From NCBI GenBank assembly GCA_913045195.1, contig CAJWQR010000014.1, forward strand, positions 1-32,125: a DNA stretch of 32,125 nucleotides, written 5' to 3'. Positions 1 through 8,446 of the stretch are shown here, piece by piece. Under the pieces are notes generated by a model that was not told the origin of the DNA, made no database searches, and was given only the letters and a program-made list of their open reading frames with translations. Within the stretch, counting starts at the first letter, position 1, and every line of letters begins with the position of its first letter. The DNA comes from an uncultured Legionellales bacterium. GTDB taxonomy: Bacteria; Pseudomonadota; Gammaproteobacteria; Eutrophobiales; Eutrophobiaceae. The position numbers were made by a program, and so were the translations under genes.

Positions 1-52
1 CAGTGGATTTTTAATCCATTGGTCGGGCGTTCGAATCGCCCACGGCCCACCA
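1..52 (+). tRNA. tRNA-Lys (anticodon TTT), 3' part only, truncated by window edge
   Basis: Anticodon stem-loop GTGGA-TTTTTAA-TCCAT gives anticodon TTT; T-arm GGGCG-TTCGAAT-CGCCC; 3' end ...GGCCCACCA with encoded CCA. Confidence 0.9.
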
Positions 53-93
53 TTTCTTATAACCTGAGTAGCGCTTATCTATTAGGATTTTTT

Positions 94-894
94 ATGGCGC
101 GTATTATACTTTTTATTATTTTTATCAATGGAAGTTTTAGTGGTGTATTCGCTGAGTCTCAGCGACTGAGATTAGCCGTAACCACAAGCACCGAAAATTC
201 GGGATTAATTGCCAAAATAAATCCACTTTTTGAACAAAAACATAATGTTAAGGTCGATATTATTGCTGTAGGGACAGGCAAGGCAATACGTTTGGCCAAA
301 AATGGTGACGTCGATTTAATTTTTGTTCACGCTCCAGAAGCAGAGCAAGAGTTTGTTGCTGAAGGCTATGGTATTGAGCGTTTACCAGTAATGAAAAATG
401 ACTTCATTATTGTCGGGCCAAAAAATGACCCTGCAAGATTAAAAGATTCAAAAAATATATATGATGCAATGGCACAATTGATAAAAACCCAGCACATATT
501 TATTTCTCGCGGTGACAATTCTGGTACGCATAAAAAAGAGAATTTTCTCTGGAAGATGATAGATGAAAAGCCTGTTGGAGATTGGTATTTTTCGGTAGGA
601 CACGGTATGGGCCATACAATTATTATGGCAAATGAAAAACAGGCCTACACACTATCTGATAGGGGGACCTATCTTACCTATAGAGATAAAATAGAGCTTG
701 ATATTGTTTTTGAAGGCGATCATCAACTTATTAATCCTTATCATGTTCTTATAGTTGCGCCAGCAAAGCACCCACATGTTAAGATTGATTTAGCTAGAAA
801 GTATTCTGAATTTTTAAGGAGCGAAGAAGGGCAGAATATAATACGAAATTTTAAAGTACATGGAGAAGTATTATTTACTCCTAATTCATATTGA
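94..894 (+). CDS. tupA: Tungstate ABC transporter substrate-binding protein (TupA-like)
   Basis: AVTTSTENSGL..., GTGKAIRLAKNGDVDLIFVHAPEAE match the TupA pattern. Start placed at ATG 94, followed by a signal peptide; the tracked start at 19 lies inside the tRNA. Confidence 0.8.
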   Translation: MARIILFIIFINGSFSGVFAESQRLRLAVTTSTENSGLIAKINPLFEQKHNVKVDIIAVGTGKAIRLAKNGDVDLIFVHAPEAEQEFVAEGYGIERLPVMKNDFIIVGPKNDPARLKDSKNIYDAMAQLIKTQHIFISRGDNSGTHKKENFLWKMIDEKPVGDWYFSVGHGMGHTIIMANEKQAYTLSDRGTYLTYRDKIELDIVFEGDHQLINPYHVLIVAPAKHPHVKIDLARKYSEFLRSEEGQNIIRNFKVHGEVLFTPNSY

Positions 895-902
895 ACCTTA
901 AA

Positions 903-1784
903 TTAGTAGTTATTATTTTTATTTTTTAGTTTTATGAAATAAAAAATTGTAAAAAGCAAAATTACACAAAAGCTTATCCAGCCAAAAGTTGAGTTATATG
1001 GGCTTACCAGATAATCAAAATCACTACTATTTGTTCGGTTAGTAAAGTAATCTGCTATTTTTATTAACACCACAATGCCTGCATGAGCACCTATACAAGC
1101 TGCAATATTTTTATGTTTTAGGCGTAATAGACCTAAGAGTACGCCGAAAATAAATAGAGTTAGAAAGTAATCCATAATCGCCCACTCGTGAAAACGTCGA
1201 AATGCATCTGGCATCATTTTAATTCCCGTTAGCCACCCAATACCTGTATCTGTAATTAAATCAGGGTAACGAACAAAATGAACTGCTGCATACACAAAAC
1301 TTGTAAATAGAATAGTGATGAAGCCCCCGGTTTTTTTATAAAGGCCTGAAAAAAAAGCACCTCGAAAAATTAATTCTTCAATTAATGCGATTAATAGACC
1401 AGTGAGCAATACTTTCGATAAAAAAGAGATATTAGAAAATATCCATAGACCACGGTAAGAGTCGAGTTCATGTATTTTAAGAATAAATAAGATAATCTCG
1501 ATGATTAACATAATGGATATTCCATAAAAGAACCCATTAACAAGACTCATTAAAAACTTATTACATTTACCACTAAAACCAAACGCATTAAATGAGAGTA
1601 GATTATTTATTTGCAGGTATATAAAGCAAGTTATTACACCACTAATCAAGGTTGCATAATTTAAATATTTACGAAAAGCAAGATCAAGTATCGGGTCAAG
1701 AAGTAATTTTAATGGATAGGCTAATAATGCACCGATGACAAAAGTCAGGGCAACAAAGAAACTAAAAGAAATTATTGCACGCAT
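903..1784 (-). CDS. CPBP family intramembrane glutamic endopeptidase
   Basis: Multi-TM protein with EELIFRGAFF and a downstream ...FVYAAVHF motif typical of CPBP/Abi proteases. Confidence 0.8.
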   Translation of the reverse strand: MRAIISFSFFVALTFVIGALLAYPLKLLLDPILDLAFRKYLNYATLISGVITCFIYLQINNLLSFNAFGFSGKCNKFLMSLVNGFFYGISIMLIIEIILFILKIHELDSYRGLWIFSNISFLSKVLLTGLLIALIEELIFRGAFFSGLYKKTGGFITILFTSFVYAAVHFVRYPDLITDTGIGWLTGIKMMPDAFRRFHEWAIMDYFLTLFIFGVLLGLLRLKHKNIAACIGAHAGIVVLIKIADYFTNRTNSSDFDYLVSPYNSTFGWISFCVILLFTIFYFIKLKNKNNNY

Positions 1785-1815
1785 TAGAAAGTTATTTTTT
1801 TCAAAACAGTAATTA

Positions 1816-2127
1816 TTATATTACAGTTTCTAGTGAGTCAGTATTATCTTTGCTGTCAAACCAGGAAATTTCGATTTTATCTCCGATATTTGAATTTTTA
1901 AACATGAATGAAAGATAAGGGTTTTTAGAGACAGCACGGCTCCAATCACATGAAAAAATAACCTCAGCATTATGTTTAACTAATATTTTTTTAATGTAAT
2001 GCTGAGGCACGCGCTCACCAGTTTCAATATCTATTCTAAAACCTGTTTCCATTGGGTGTCGTATAATTGCGCGCACCGTTGTAATATTATTTCTTGTTTT
2101 TGATTTTAGTCTAATCGTCGATGCCAT
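1816..2127 (-). CDS. soxZ: Thiosulfate oxidation carrier complex protein SoxZ
   Basis: About 100 aa, IRLKSK...AIIRHPMETGFR...GERVPQHYI..., directly after soxY. Confidence 0.92.
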   Translation of the reverse strand: MASTIRLKSKTRNNITTVRAIIRHPMETGFRIDIETGERVPQHYIKKILVKHNAEVIFSCDWSRAVSKNPYLSFMFKNSNIGDKIEISWFDSKDNTDSLETVI

Positions 2128-2580
2128 TTAGCCACACCCATTTTCGTGAACAATAATAAATTTTTTAGTCATATAAAGCATTTCGTTAGAATTAATAACA
2201 ACGATAATATTTGAGGGCTCGCTTACTTTAATTCTTGTTGAAACAAAACCAATACAATTTGACGATAAATCAAAATTAGCTATCAGAGGATTTGGGTTTT
2301 TATCAGCAAATATTGTAATCGCCTTTACATTTTGCAAACTGGTTTCAACTTTGACCGGAACAACTGCCCCATTTTCAACTTCATCGTAAACATCTATTTT
2401 GATTTGATTTGATTCATGAATTATTTGTTTTGGGAAATAGGCATTAATTGCAGTATTAAAATCTTTTGCCGAGAAAGCAGTTTGGTTCCATTCTGCAAAA
2501 GTTTTGATTGGCGTTACTAAACTAGATGCAAATATTGCTGCAGTGGAAGTTAAAATTTTTAGAAATTTTCTGCGTAACAT
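2128..2580 (-). CDS. soxY: Thiosulfate oxidation carrier protein SoxY
   Basis: Tat-type signal MLRRKFLK, SoxY-like body, C-terminal carrier cysteine ...HENGCG*; adjacent to soxZ. Confidence 0.9.
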   Translation of the reverse strand: MLRRKFLKILTSTAAIFASSLVTPIKTFAEWNQTAFSAKDFNTAINAYFPKQIIHESNQIKIDVYDEVENGAVVPVKVETSLQNVKAITIFADKNPNPLIANFDLSSNCIGFVSTRIKVSEPSNIIVVINSNEMLYMTKKFIIVHENGCG

Positions 2581-2608
2581 TAAATGTGTTCTTTTTAAAA
2601 ATATGTTT

Positions 2609-4087
2609 TTAAAGTTTGATGTCTTCTTCTAATTCGAGTTCATATTCAAGTTCTGATAAACGAGCTATCACACGTTGTTCTTGATAGTAATCCATCTTAT
2701 ATCTTTGTTTTATGAATTTTAATTTTTCTACTGCAAGTTTAGTTTCACCTGCTAAATAATAAAACTCAGATTGCAGTATAGCAGTTTCAATTTCATTCCC
2801 GAGCATACTTTCGGCTTGGCCAAGTAGCGCATAAGAGTTTAAATCATGACTATGATGGCGCTCATATTTTTTTATAATATCACGCGTTTCTTTTGCTTTT
2901 CCTACATCCATCAAGGCACGACCATAAGCCATGATTACAGGCTTGTAGTCAGGATAAAGTTCATAGGCTTTTTTATAAATACGAAAAGCAGAATCATATT
3001 TTGATTGCTCGGTTTCAAGTTTTGCCGCTAACAATAAATAGGAAACATCATTAGCGTCATTTTTAAGTAAATGCTTAATTTGTTGATTTGCATGTGCATA
3101 GGCACTATCTAAGATATAGGCGTGAGCTAATCCATAACGTATCGGTAATTTTTCACTCAAGCCCCCTTCATTTTTTTCAAGCCGATTACGTAAAAATAAA
3201 ATAGCTTCTCTGGGCGTTTTTAATGTTTTTGCTAATAGTTTATAGCGTATAAGCTCATAGGCATGTGAATTTTTAAATTTTTTTTCAGGATAAGATTCTG
3301 CTCGCGAACGTGAGTCTGCGATACGAGATGTGGTTAAGGGATGTGTGCGAAAAAAATCCGGAGCACTACTTTGTGAAAATTTTGATATTTTTTGTAATCT
3401 TTCAAAAAACTCCGGCATCCCTCTCGGGTCATAGTCTGACTTTGCCAACAGACTAATACCTATTCGATCCGCCTCTTCTTCGTTTTCACGAGTAAAATTA
3501 ATTTGATTTTGTACATTAAAGCCTGCAATTCCAGTGATTGCTGCCTGGCCTGCGGCCGGATCTTGGGTAGCAATAATTAATGCCCCAATCATTGCTGCTG
3601 CAGTAGGAAGGCTAAACTTTTTTGCCTCTTCGAACATACGGGCGAGGTGTCTTTGAGTTACATGTGCGATTTCGTGCGCAACAACACCTGCAAACTCACT
3701 CTCACTTTCAGAATTTAAGATAACCCCACTATTAATACCAATCATACCTCCAGGCCCCGCAAAAGCATTAATTACCGGATTATCAATCATAAAAAACGTG
3801 AAAGGTTGTTCAGTATTATCACTATGCGAACTTAAGTTATATCCGAGCGTTTGGATGTATGATTCAACTTCAGGGTCATCGATGATGCGAGAAAACTGAC
3901 GAACTTGTTTTAAAAACATTTGCCCGAGTCGTCGTTCATAACTGGGCGAGATCACACTACCCGCGGAATCACCAAAGTCAGGCAAACTGATATTTTCATT
4001 GGCTGCAAATAGTGCGTTTGGCAGCATTATAAACAAGAAGGCAAATATCTTTCTTATTTTTTGACAATTATGACTAGAAAAATGCAT
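2609..4087 (-). CDS. bepA: M48 family periplasmic metalloprotease/chaperone with TPR domain (BepA-like)
   Basis: Signal peptide; VAHEIAHVTQRH zinc motif; ENEEEADRIG; C-terminal TPR-like helices. Confidence 0.88.
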   Translation of the reverse strand: MHFSSHNCQKIRKIFAFLFIMLPNALFAANENISLPDFGDSAGSVISPSYERRLGQMFLKQVRQFSRIIDDPEVESYIQTLGYNLSSHSDNTEQPFTFFMIDNPVINAFAGPGGMIGINSGVILNSESESEFAGVVAHEIAHVTQRHLARMFEEAKKFSLPTAAAMIGALIIATQDPAAGQAAITGIAGFNVQNQINFTRENEEEADRIGISLLAKSDYDPRGMPEFFERLQKISKFSQSSAPDFFRTHPLTTSRIADSRSRAESYPEKKFKNSHAYELIRYKLLAKTLKTPREAILFLRNRLEKNEGGLSEKLPIRYGLAHAYILDSAYAHANQQIKHLLKNDANDVSYLLLAAKLETEQSKYDSAFRIYKKAYELYPDYKPVIMAYGRALMDVGKAKETRDIIKKYERHHSHDLNSYALLGQAESMLGNEIETAILQSEFYYLAGETKLAVEKLKFIKQRYKMDYYQEQRVIARLSELEYELELEEDIKL

Positions 4088-4227
4088 TTAAAATTAGTTA
4101 ACCCGTTATCTTTATGAAAACCTATTTCCGTTTGTTTAGTTTATCATTGTAAACTATCACAATAGTATAGACCGAGTTTTTCGTATATTGGTTTCAGAAA
4201 GAATGCCTAATTTAGGAGTAAATATTT

Positions 4228-5493
4228 ATGACTGAGGCAAAAAATGCATTCTATGCACAATCTGGAGGCGTTACTTCCGTAATCAACGCCAGCGCATGCG
4301 GAGTTATAGAAACGGCGAGAAAAAACCCTGACAAAATTGCTAATGTCTATGCTGGAAGAAATGGCATTATCGGCGCTCTAATGGAAGATCTTATCGACAC
4401 AAATCAAGAAACTGAAGCTGATATAGCGGCGTTGAAATTTACGCCATCAGGGGCATTTGGCTCATGTCGTTACAAACTGAAAGCGTTTGAAGAAAACATG
4501 GTTCAATATGAGCGTCTGATAGAAATTTTTAAAGCACATAATATTGGATATTTCTTTTATAATGGTGGTGGTGATTCAGCTGATACTTGTTATAAAATTT
4601 CAAAGCTTTCAGAAAAAAAAGATTTTCCGATTCAAACGATTCATATCCCAAAAACTGTTGATAACGATTTACCAATTACAGATGTTTGCCCTGGTTTTGG
4701 TTCAGTTGCAAAGTATATTGCGATATCAACCAGAGAAGCTTCATACGACGTTTCTTCCATGGCAAAGACATCAACAAAAGTTTTTGTAATCGAAGTTATG
4801 GGTCGTCACGCAGGTTGGATCGCTGCTGCTGCTGGTTTAGCGGCTGATAAGAATAATGATATACCTATTGTGATTCTTTTCCCCGAAATAGAATTTAATC
4901 AAGAAAAATTTATCGCAAAGGTAGATGTTAATGTTAAGAAATATGAATATTGTTCTATTGTTGTTTCCGAAGGCGCGCGTTGGCCTGACGGGAAGTTTCT
5001 TGCTGAACAAGGCACGCATGATGCTTTTGGTCATGCACAACTTGGTGGTGCCGCACCTGTTGTTGCCAACATAGTTAAGGAAGCATTAGGCTATAAATAT
5101 CATTGGGCAGTGGCTGATTATTTACAACGCTCAGCAAGGCATATTGCTTCGAAGACGGATGTTGAACAAGCCTATGCCTTGGGTAAAGCAGCTGTTGATA
5201 TGGTAATTGCAGGAGAAAATGCAGTGATGCCAACAGTTGTTAGGAAATCTGATAGTCCGTATGTTTGGGAAATTGGTAGAGCAAAACTCGAAGATGTTGC
5301 TAATGTTGAAAAAAAAATGCCAAAGGAATTTATATCAGATGATGGTTTTGGCATTACGGAGGCCTGCCGTCGTTATTTATTACCATTGATAGAAGGCGAA
5401 GATTATCCTCCCTATAAAAATGGAATGCCACAATACGTCACACTTAAAAATAAATCTGTTGCTAAAATTGTGAATACTAAATTTAGTTTATAG
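4228..5493 (+). CDS. pfp: 6-phosphofructokinase, pyrophosphate-dependent type
   Basis: YNGGGDSADT and PKTVDNDLPITDVCPGFGS. The Asp/Lys residues associated with PPi use replace the Gly/Gly of ATP-PFKs (GGDGS/PGTIDND). SD-like GGAG upstream. Confidence 0.88.
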   Translation: MTEAKNAFYAQSGGVTSVINASACGVIETARKNPDKIANVYAGRNGIIGALMEDLIDTNQETEADIAALKFTPSGAFGSCRYKLKAFEENMVQYERLIEIFKAHNIGYFFYNGGGDSADTCYKISKLSEKKDFPIQTIHIPKTVDNDLPITDVCPGFGSVAKYIAISTREASYDVSSMAKTSTKVFVIEVMGRHAGWIAAAAGLAADKNNDIPIVILFPEIEFNQEKFIAKVDVNVKKYEYCSIVVSEGARWPDGKFLAEQGTHDAFGHAQLGGAAPVVANIVKEALGYKYHWAVADYLQRSARHIASKTDVEQAYALGKAAVDMVIAGENAVMPTVVRKSDSPYVWEIGRAKLEDVANVEKKMPKEFISDDGFGITEACRRYLLPLIEGEDYPPYKNGMPQYVTLKNKSVAKIVNTKFSL

Positions 5494-5509
5494 TTTTTTA
5501 GAATTACCC

Positions 5510-6142
5510 ATGCCCGAGACGCTTTACTATGTTCATGACCCGATGTGTAGTTGGTGTTGGGCTTTTAGATTGTCATACAACGCACTACAAGAAAAAATCC
5601 CAAAGGGAATAAATGTAGTTCGTTTACTCGGAGGTCTTGCGCCGGATAGTAATATCCCAATGCTTGATGTAACACGTGACTATGTAATAAAAAATTGGCA
5701 GACTATTGAGACGCAGGTTCCAAAAACTAAATTTAATTATGATTTTTGGGTAAAATGTAAACCGCGTCGTAGTACCTACCCAGCATGTCGCGCAGTTATC
5801 GCAGCGCGAAAACAAAAAAAAGAATTTGATATGAAAATGACCTTAGCAATTCAAACAGCCTATTACTTACATGCACGAAATCCATCAGACTATGAAACGC
5901 TAGTTGAATTAGCAGGAGAGATTGGTGCTGATAAAAATAAGTTTGCAAAAGATATTATTTCACCAGAGACAGAGTATATTTTAAAAAAAGAAATAAAACA
6001 GTCCCAAAGTTTAGATCTGAAAACGCTACCTAGCTTACTCTTTGTTGATGGGGATAAAAAATTAAAAATAGAACTAGATTATCTTGACGTAAAAGCGATG
6101 TTGAATCAGATTCAATCTCTAAATAAAAAAGCCGCGACATAA
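5510..6142 (+). CDS. DsbA family protein (thioredoxin fold, FrnE/COG3531-like)
   Basis: YYVHDPMCSWCWAF redox motif at the N-terminus, DsbA-like helical insert, LPSLLFVDG. Confidence 0.8.
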   Translation: MPETLYYVHDPMCSWCWAFRLSYNALQEKIPKGINVVRLLGGLAPDSNIPMLDVTRDYVIKNWQTIETQVPKTKFNYDFWVKCKPRRSTYPACRAVIAARKQKKEFDMKMTLAIQTAYYLHARNPSDYETLVELAGEIGADKNKFAKDIISPETEYILKKEIKQSQSLDLKTLPSLLFVDGDKKLKIELDYLDVKAMLNQIQSLNKKAAT

Positions 6143-6157
6143 TGGTGCGGCTTTTTT
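6125..6157. terminator. Bidirectional rho-independent terminator between convergent DsbA-family gene and hppA
   Basis: AAAAAAGCCGC-GACATAATGGT-GCGGCTTTTTT; A-tract/T-tract on both strands. The DsbA-family stop codon (TAA 6140-6142) lies in the loop. Confidence 0.9.
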
Positions 6158-6176
6158 ATTTATTTTTCTTTATAAA

Positions 6177-8195
6177 TTAAACTAATAACGGGGCGATAAC
6201 CAAACTAACAATTGCCATTACGTTAATTAGAATATTCATCGATGGTCCCGAAGTATCTTTTAACGGATCCCCCACTGTATCACCTACAACAGCGGCTTTA
6301 TGAACATCAGAACCTTTTCCGCCAAGGTGACCTTTTTCAACATACTTCTTGGCGTTATCCCATGCACCACCTGCATTTGCCATCATTAATGCCATCATGA
6401 CACAACAGATGAGCGCCCCGCCTAACATGCCGCCTAGCGCCTGAGGGCCTAAACCAAAACCGACAACAACTGGGGCGAGAACTGCGAGAGAACCTGGAAG
6501 AATCATACGCCTTAAAGCCGCACGTGTTGCAATATCAACACAACGCGCCGTATCTGGTTTACCCGTTCCTTCCATCAACCCAGGGATTTCTTTGAACTGG
6601 CGGCGTATCTCTTTAATCATATCAAAGGCAGCATCACCAACTGCAGTCATTGTGATTGAACTGACTAGATACGGGAAGATTGCGCCGAGGAACATTCCGC
6701 TTAAAACTAACGGATCATTTATCCTTAATATGAAGTCTTCATTACCTAGAGAGACTTTCTCAATATATGCGCTTATTAATGCCAATGCCGCAAGTGCCGC
6801 CGCACCAATTGCAAAACCTTTCCCGATTGCCGCCGTAGTGTTACCAACCTCATCAAGCGAGTCAGTAATTTGACGCGTTTCTTTACCAAGCTTTGCCATT
6901 TCAGCAATACCACCAGCATTGTCTGCAACCGGGCCATAAGCATCGATTGCCATTGTGATCCCAACTGTACTTAACATACCCACCGCTGCAATACCGACGC
7001 CATAGAGATCCGCAAAGTAACTCGATGTAAAAATGATTGCACAAATGGTAATAACGGGTATGGCGACAGATTCCATACCAACAGCAAGACCCGTAATCAT
7101 AACCGTAGCGGGCCCAGTTTCACCACCACCTGCAATTTTTTTTATGGGAGGTCCGCCGGTATAATACTCTGTGACAAGGCCAATGATAATCCCACCAACA
7201 GCACCTGTTAAAACGGCAACCCAAACATTTATAGAAGCACCTAATTCTTTAACTAAAATGTATGCCGCGACAATAAATAATATTGAAGATCCCATTGTCC
7301 CAATTCGAAGCGCAATCTCTGGGCTTTTTGATGAGAAAAGTTTTACAGAATAAATACCGAGCATTGAGCATATCAAACCAACCGAAGCTAATGCCAGCGG
7401 CATAAAAGTTAGAATATCCTTACCGCCGATTGGTGCTAAGTCAAAAATTTTGGTCGAAGTCATGGTTGCAGCAAGCGCCATAGTCGCAATCATCGCACCA
7501 CAATATGATTCAAAAATATCTGAACCCATGCCCGCGACATCACCAACATTATCACCAACATTATCTGCAATAACACCTGGGTTTCTTGGGTCATCCTCAG
7601 GAATACCTGCTTCAACCTTCCCTACTAAGTCAGCACCAACATCAGCGCTTTTGGTAAAAATACCCCCACCAACACGTGAGAACAATGCTACTGAGGATGC
7701 TCCCATAGCAAATCCCTCAATAGCATGAATTGTGTGTGGGTCACCCGCAAAGAAATAATAAAGGATACCAATACCAAATAAACCCATCGAGGCAACAGTC
7801 AGTCCCATAATTGAACCGCCAAAAAAAGCGATATTTAGTGCGTCTGCCGCACCCTTCGTATTTGCAGCAACCGCTGTTCTAACATTTGCATGGGTTGCGG
7901 TATACATTCCCCAATAGCCGGCAGAGCCCGAACATATTGCCCCAAGTAAGAATGCTAAAGCAGTATTTTGGCCCAACTCAGACATCCAAATAGCACTAAT
8001 ACAGATAACACAGAATATAGCTAGCCGCTTATATTCAGCGTTCATAAAAACCATGGCACCAAGATGAATAGCATCGGCAATTTCTTTAAGCTTCCCTTCG
8101 CCGGCAGGCGCACTTTTTATATTCAAAAAAACAAGAAAAGCGGCAAAAAGTCCGAACAAACCCAAACCAATGGGCAAAAAAGCACTTGAAATCAT
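6177..8195 (-). CDS. hppA: Membrane-bound ion-translocating pyrophosphatase (K+-dependent signature)
   Basis: [56 protein letters not shown], multi-TM, 672 aa. Confidence 0.95.
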   Translation of the reverse strand: MISSAFLPIGLGLFGLFAAFLVFLNIKSAPAGEGKLKEIADAIHLGAMVFMNAEYKRLAIFCVICISAIWMSELGQNTALAFLLGAICSGSAGYWGMYTATHANVRTAVAANTKGAADALNIAFFGGSIMGLTVASMGLFGIGILYYFFAGDPHTIHAIEGFAMGASSVALFSRVGGGIFTKSADVGADLVGKVEAGIPEDDPRNPGVIADNVGDNVGDVAGMGSDIFESYCGAMIATMALAATMTSTKIFDLAPIGGKDILTFMPLALASVGLICSMLGIYSVKLFSSKSPEIALRIGTMGSSILFIVAAYILVKELGASINVWVAVLTGAVGGIIIGLVTEYYTGGPPIKKIAGGGETGPATVMITGLAVGMESVAIPVITICAIIFTSSYFADLYGVGIAAVGMLSTVGITMAIDAYGPVADNAGGIAEMAKLGKETRQITDSLDEVGNTTAAIGKGFAIGAAALAALALISAYIEKVSLGNEDFILRINDPLVLSGMFLGAIFPYLVSSITMTAVGDAAFDMIKEIRRQFKEIPGLMEGTGKPDTARCVDIATRAALRRMILPGSLAVLAPVVVGFGLGPQALGGMLGGALICCVMMALMMANAGGAWDNAKKYVEKGHLGGKGSDVHKAAVVGDTVGDPLKDTSGPSMNILINVMAIVSLVIAPLLV

Positions 8196-8231
8196 TAATA
8201 TTTCCTCTCTTATAACTGTTTATTTTCTGAT

Positions 8232-8265
8232 GGCGAGCAAGTGATTATTATTATTGTGGCTCACC
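8232..8265 (-). promoter_or_regulatory. Candidate 5' UTR stem-loop of hppA mRNA
   Basis: Minus-strand RNA GGUGAGC-(20 nt)-GCUCGCC, 7 bp with one G-U, close to the predicted transcript 5' end. Confidence 0.4.
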
Positions 8266-8275
8266 TTGGGCACTC

Positions 8276-8304
8276 CTTATACCGATATCATGACCCGCTG
8301 TCAA
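8276..8304 (-). promoter_or_regulatory. Sigma70-type promoter for hppA
   Basis: On the minus strand: TTGACA-(17 nt GCGGGTCATGATATCGG)-TATAAG, about 80 bp upstream of the hppA start. Confidence 0.75.
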
Positions 8305-8371
8305 AGATGTGTTTTGAAAATTAAATATCATAAAAATGCAAAGAAGCTTATTTTTATCGTTTAGTATTTTT

Positions 8372-8416
8372 ATTGTGTCTTGCTGTATAGAATGTTGCAT
8401 TATGTAGCGACACAAT
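8372..8416 (+). promoter_or_regulatory. Strong bulged hairpin in the leader of the 8447 gene
   Basis: ATTGTGTC[TT]GCTGTAT[AG]AATG-TTG-CATTATGTAGCGACACAAT: 19 pairs (2 wobble on the + strand) with two 2-nt bulges on the 5' arm. Confidence 0.65.
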
Positions 8417-8446
8417 CAAATTGTTTTTAAACAAATATTAATTTAA

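Noticed and set aside
19-93. N-terminal extension of the tupA ORF (MVGRSNRPRPTISYN...)
   Set aside because: It reads through the tRNA-Lys 3' end; the ATG at 94 gives a normal signal peptide.
4544-4789. 81-aa +strand ORF in an alternate frame of pfp
   Set aside because: Fully inside pfp; no features of its own.
6592-7728. Several antisense or alternate-frame ORFs (60-93 aa) within hppA
   Set aside because: All overlap the highly conserved pyrophosphatase; low-complexity translations.
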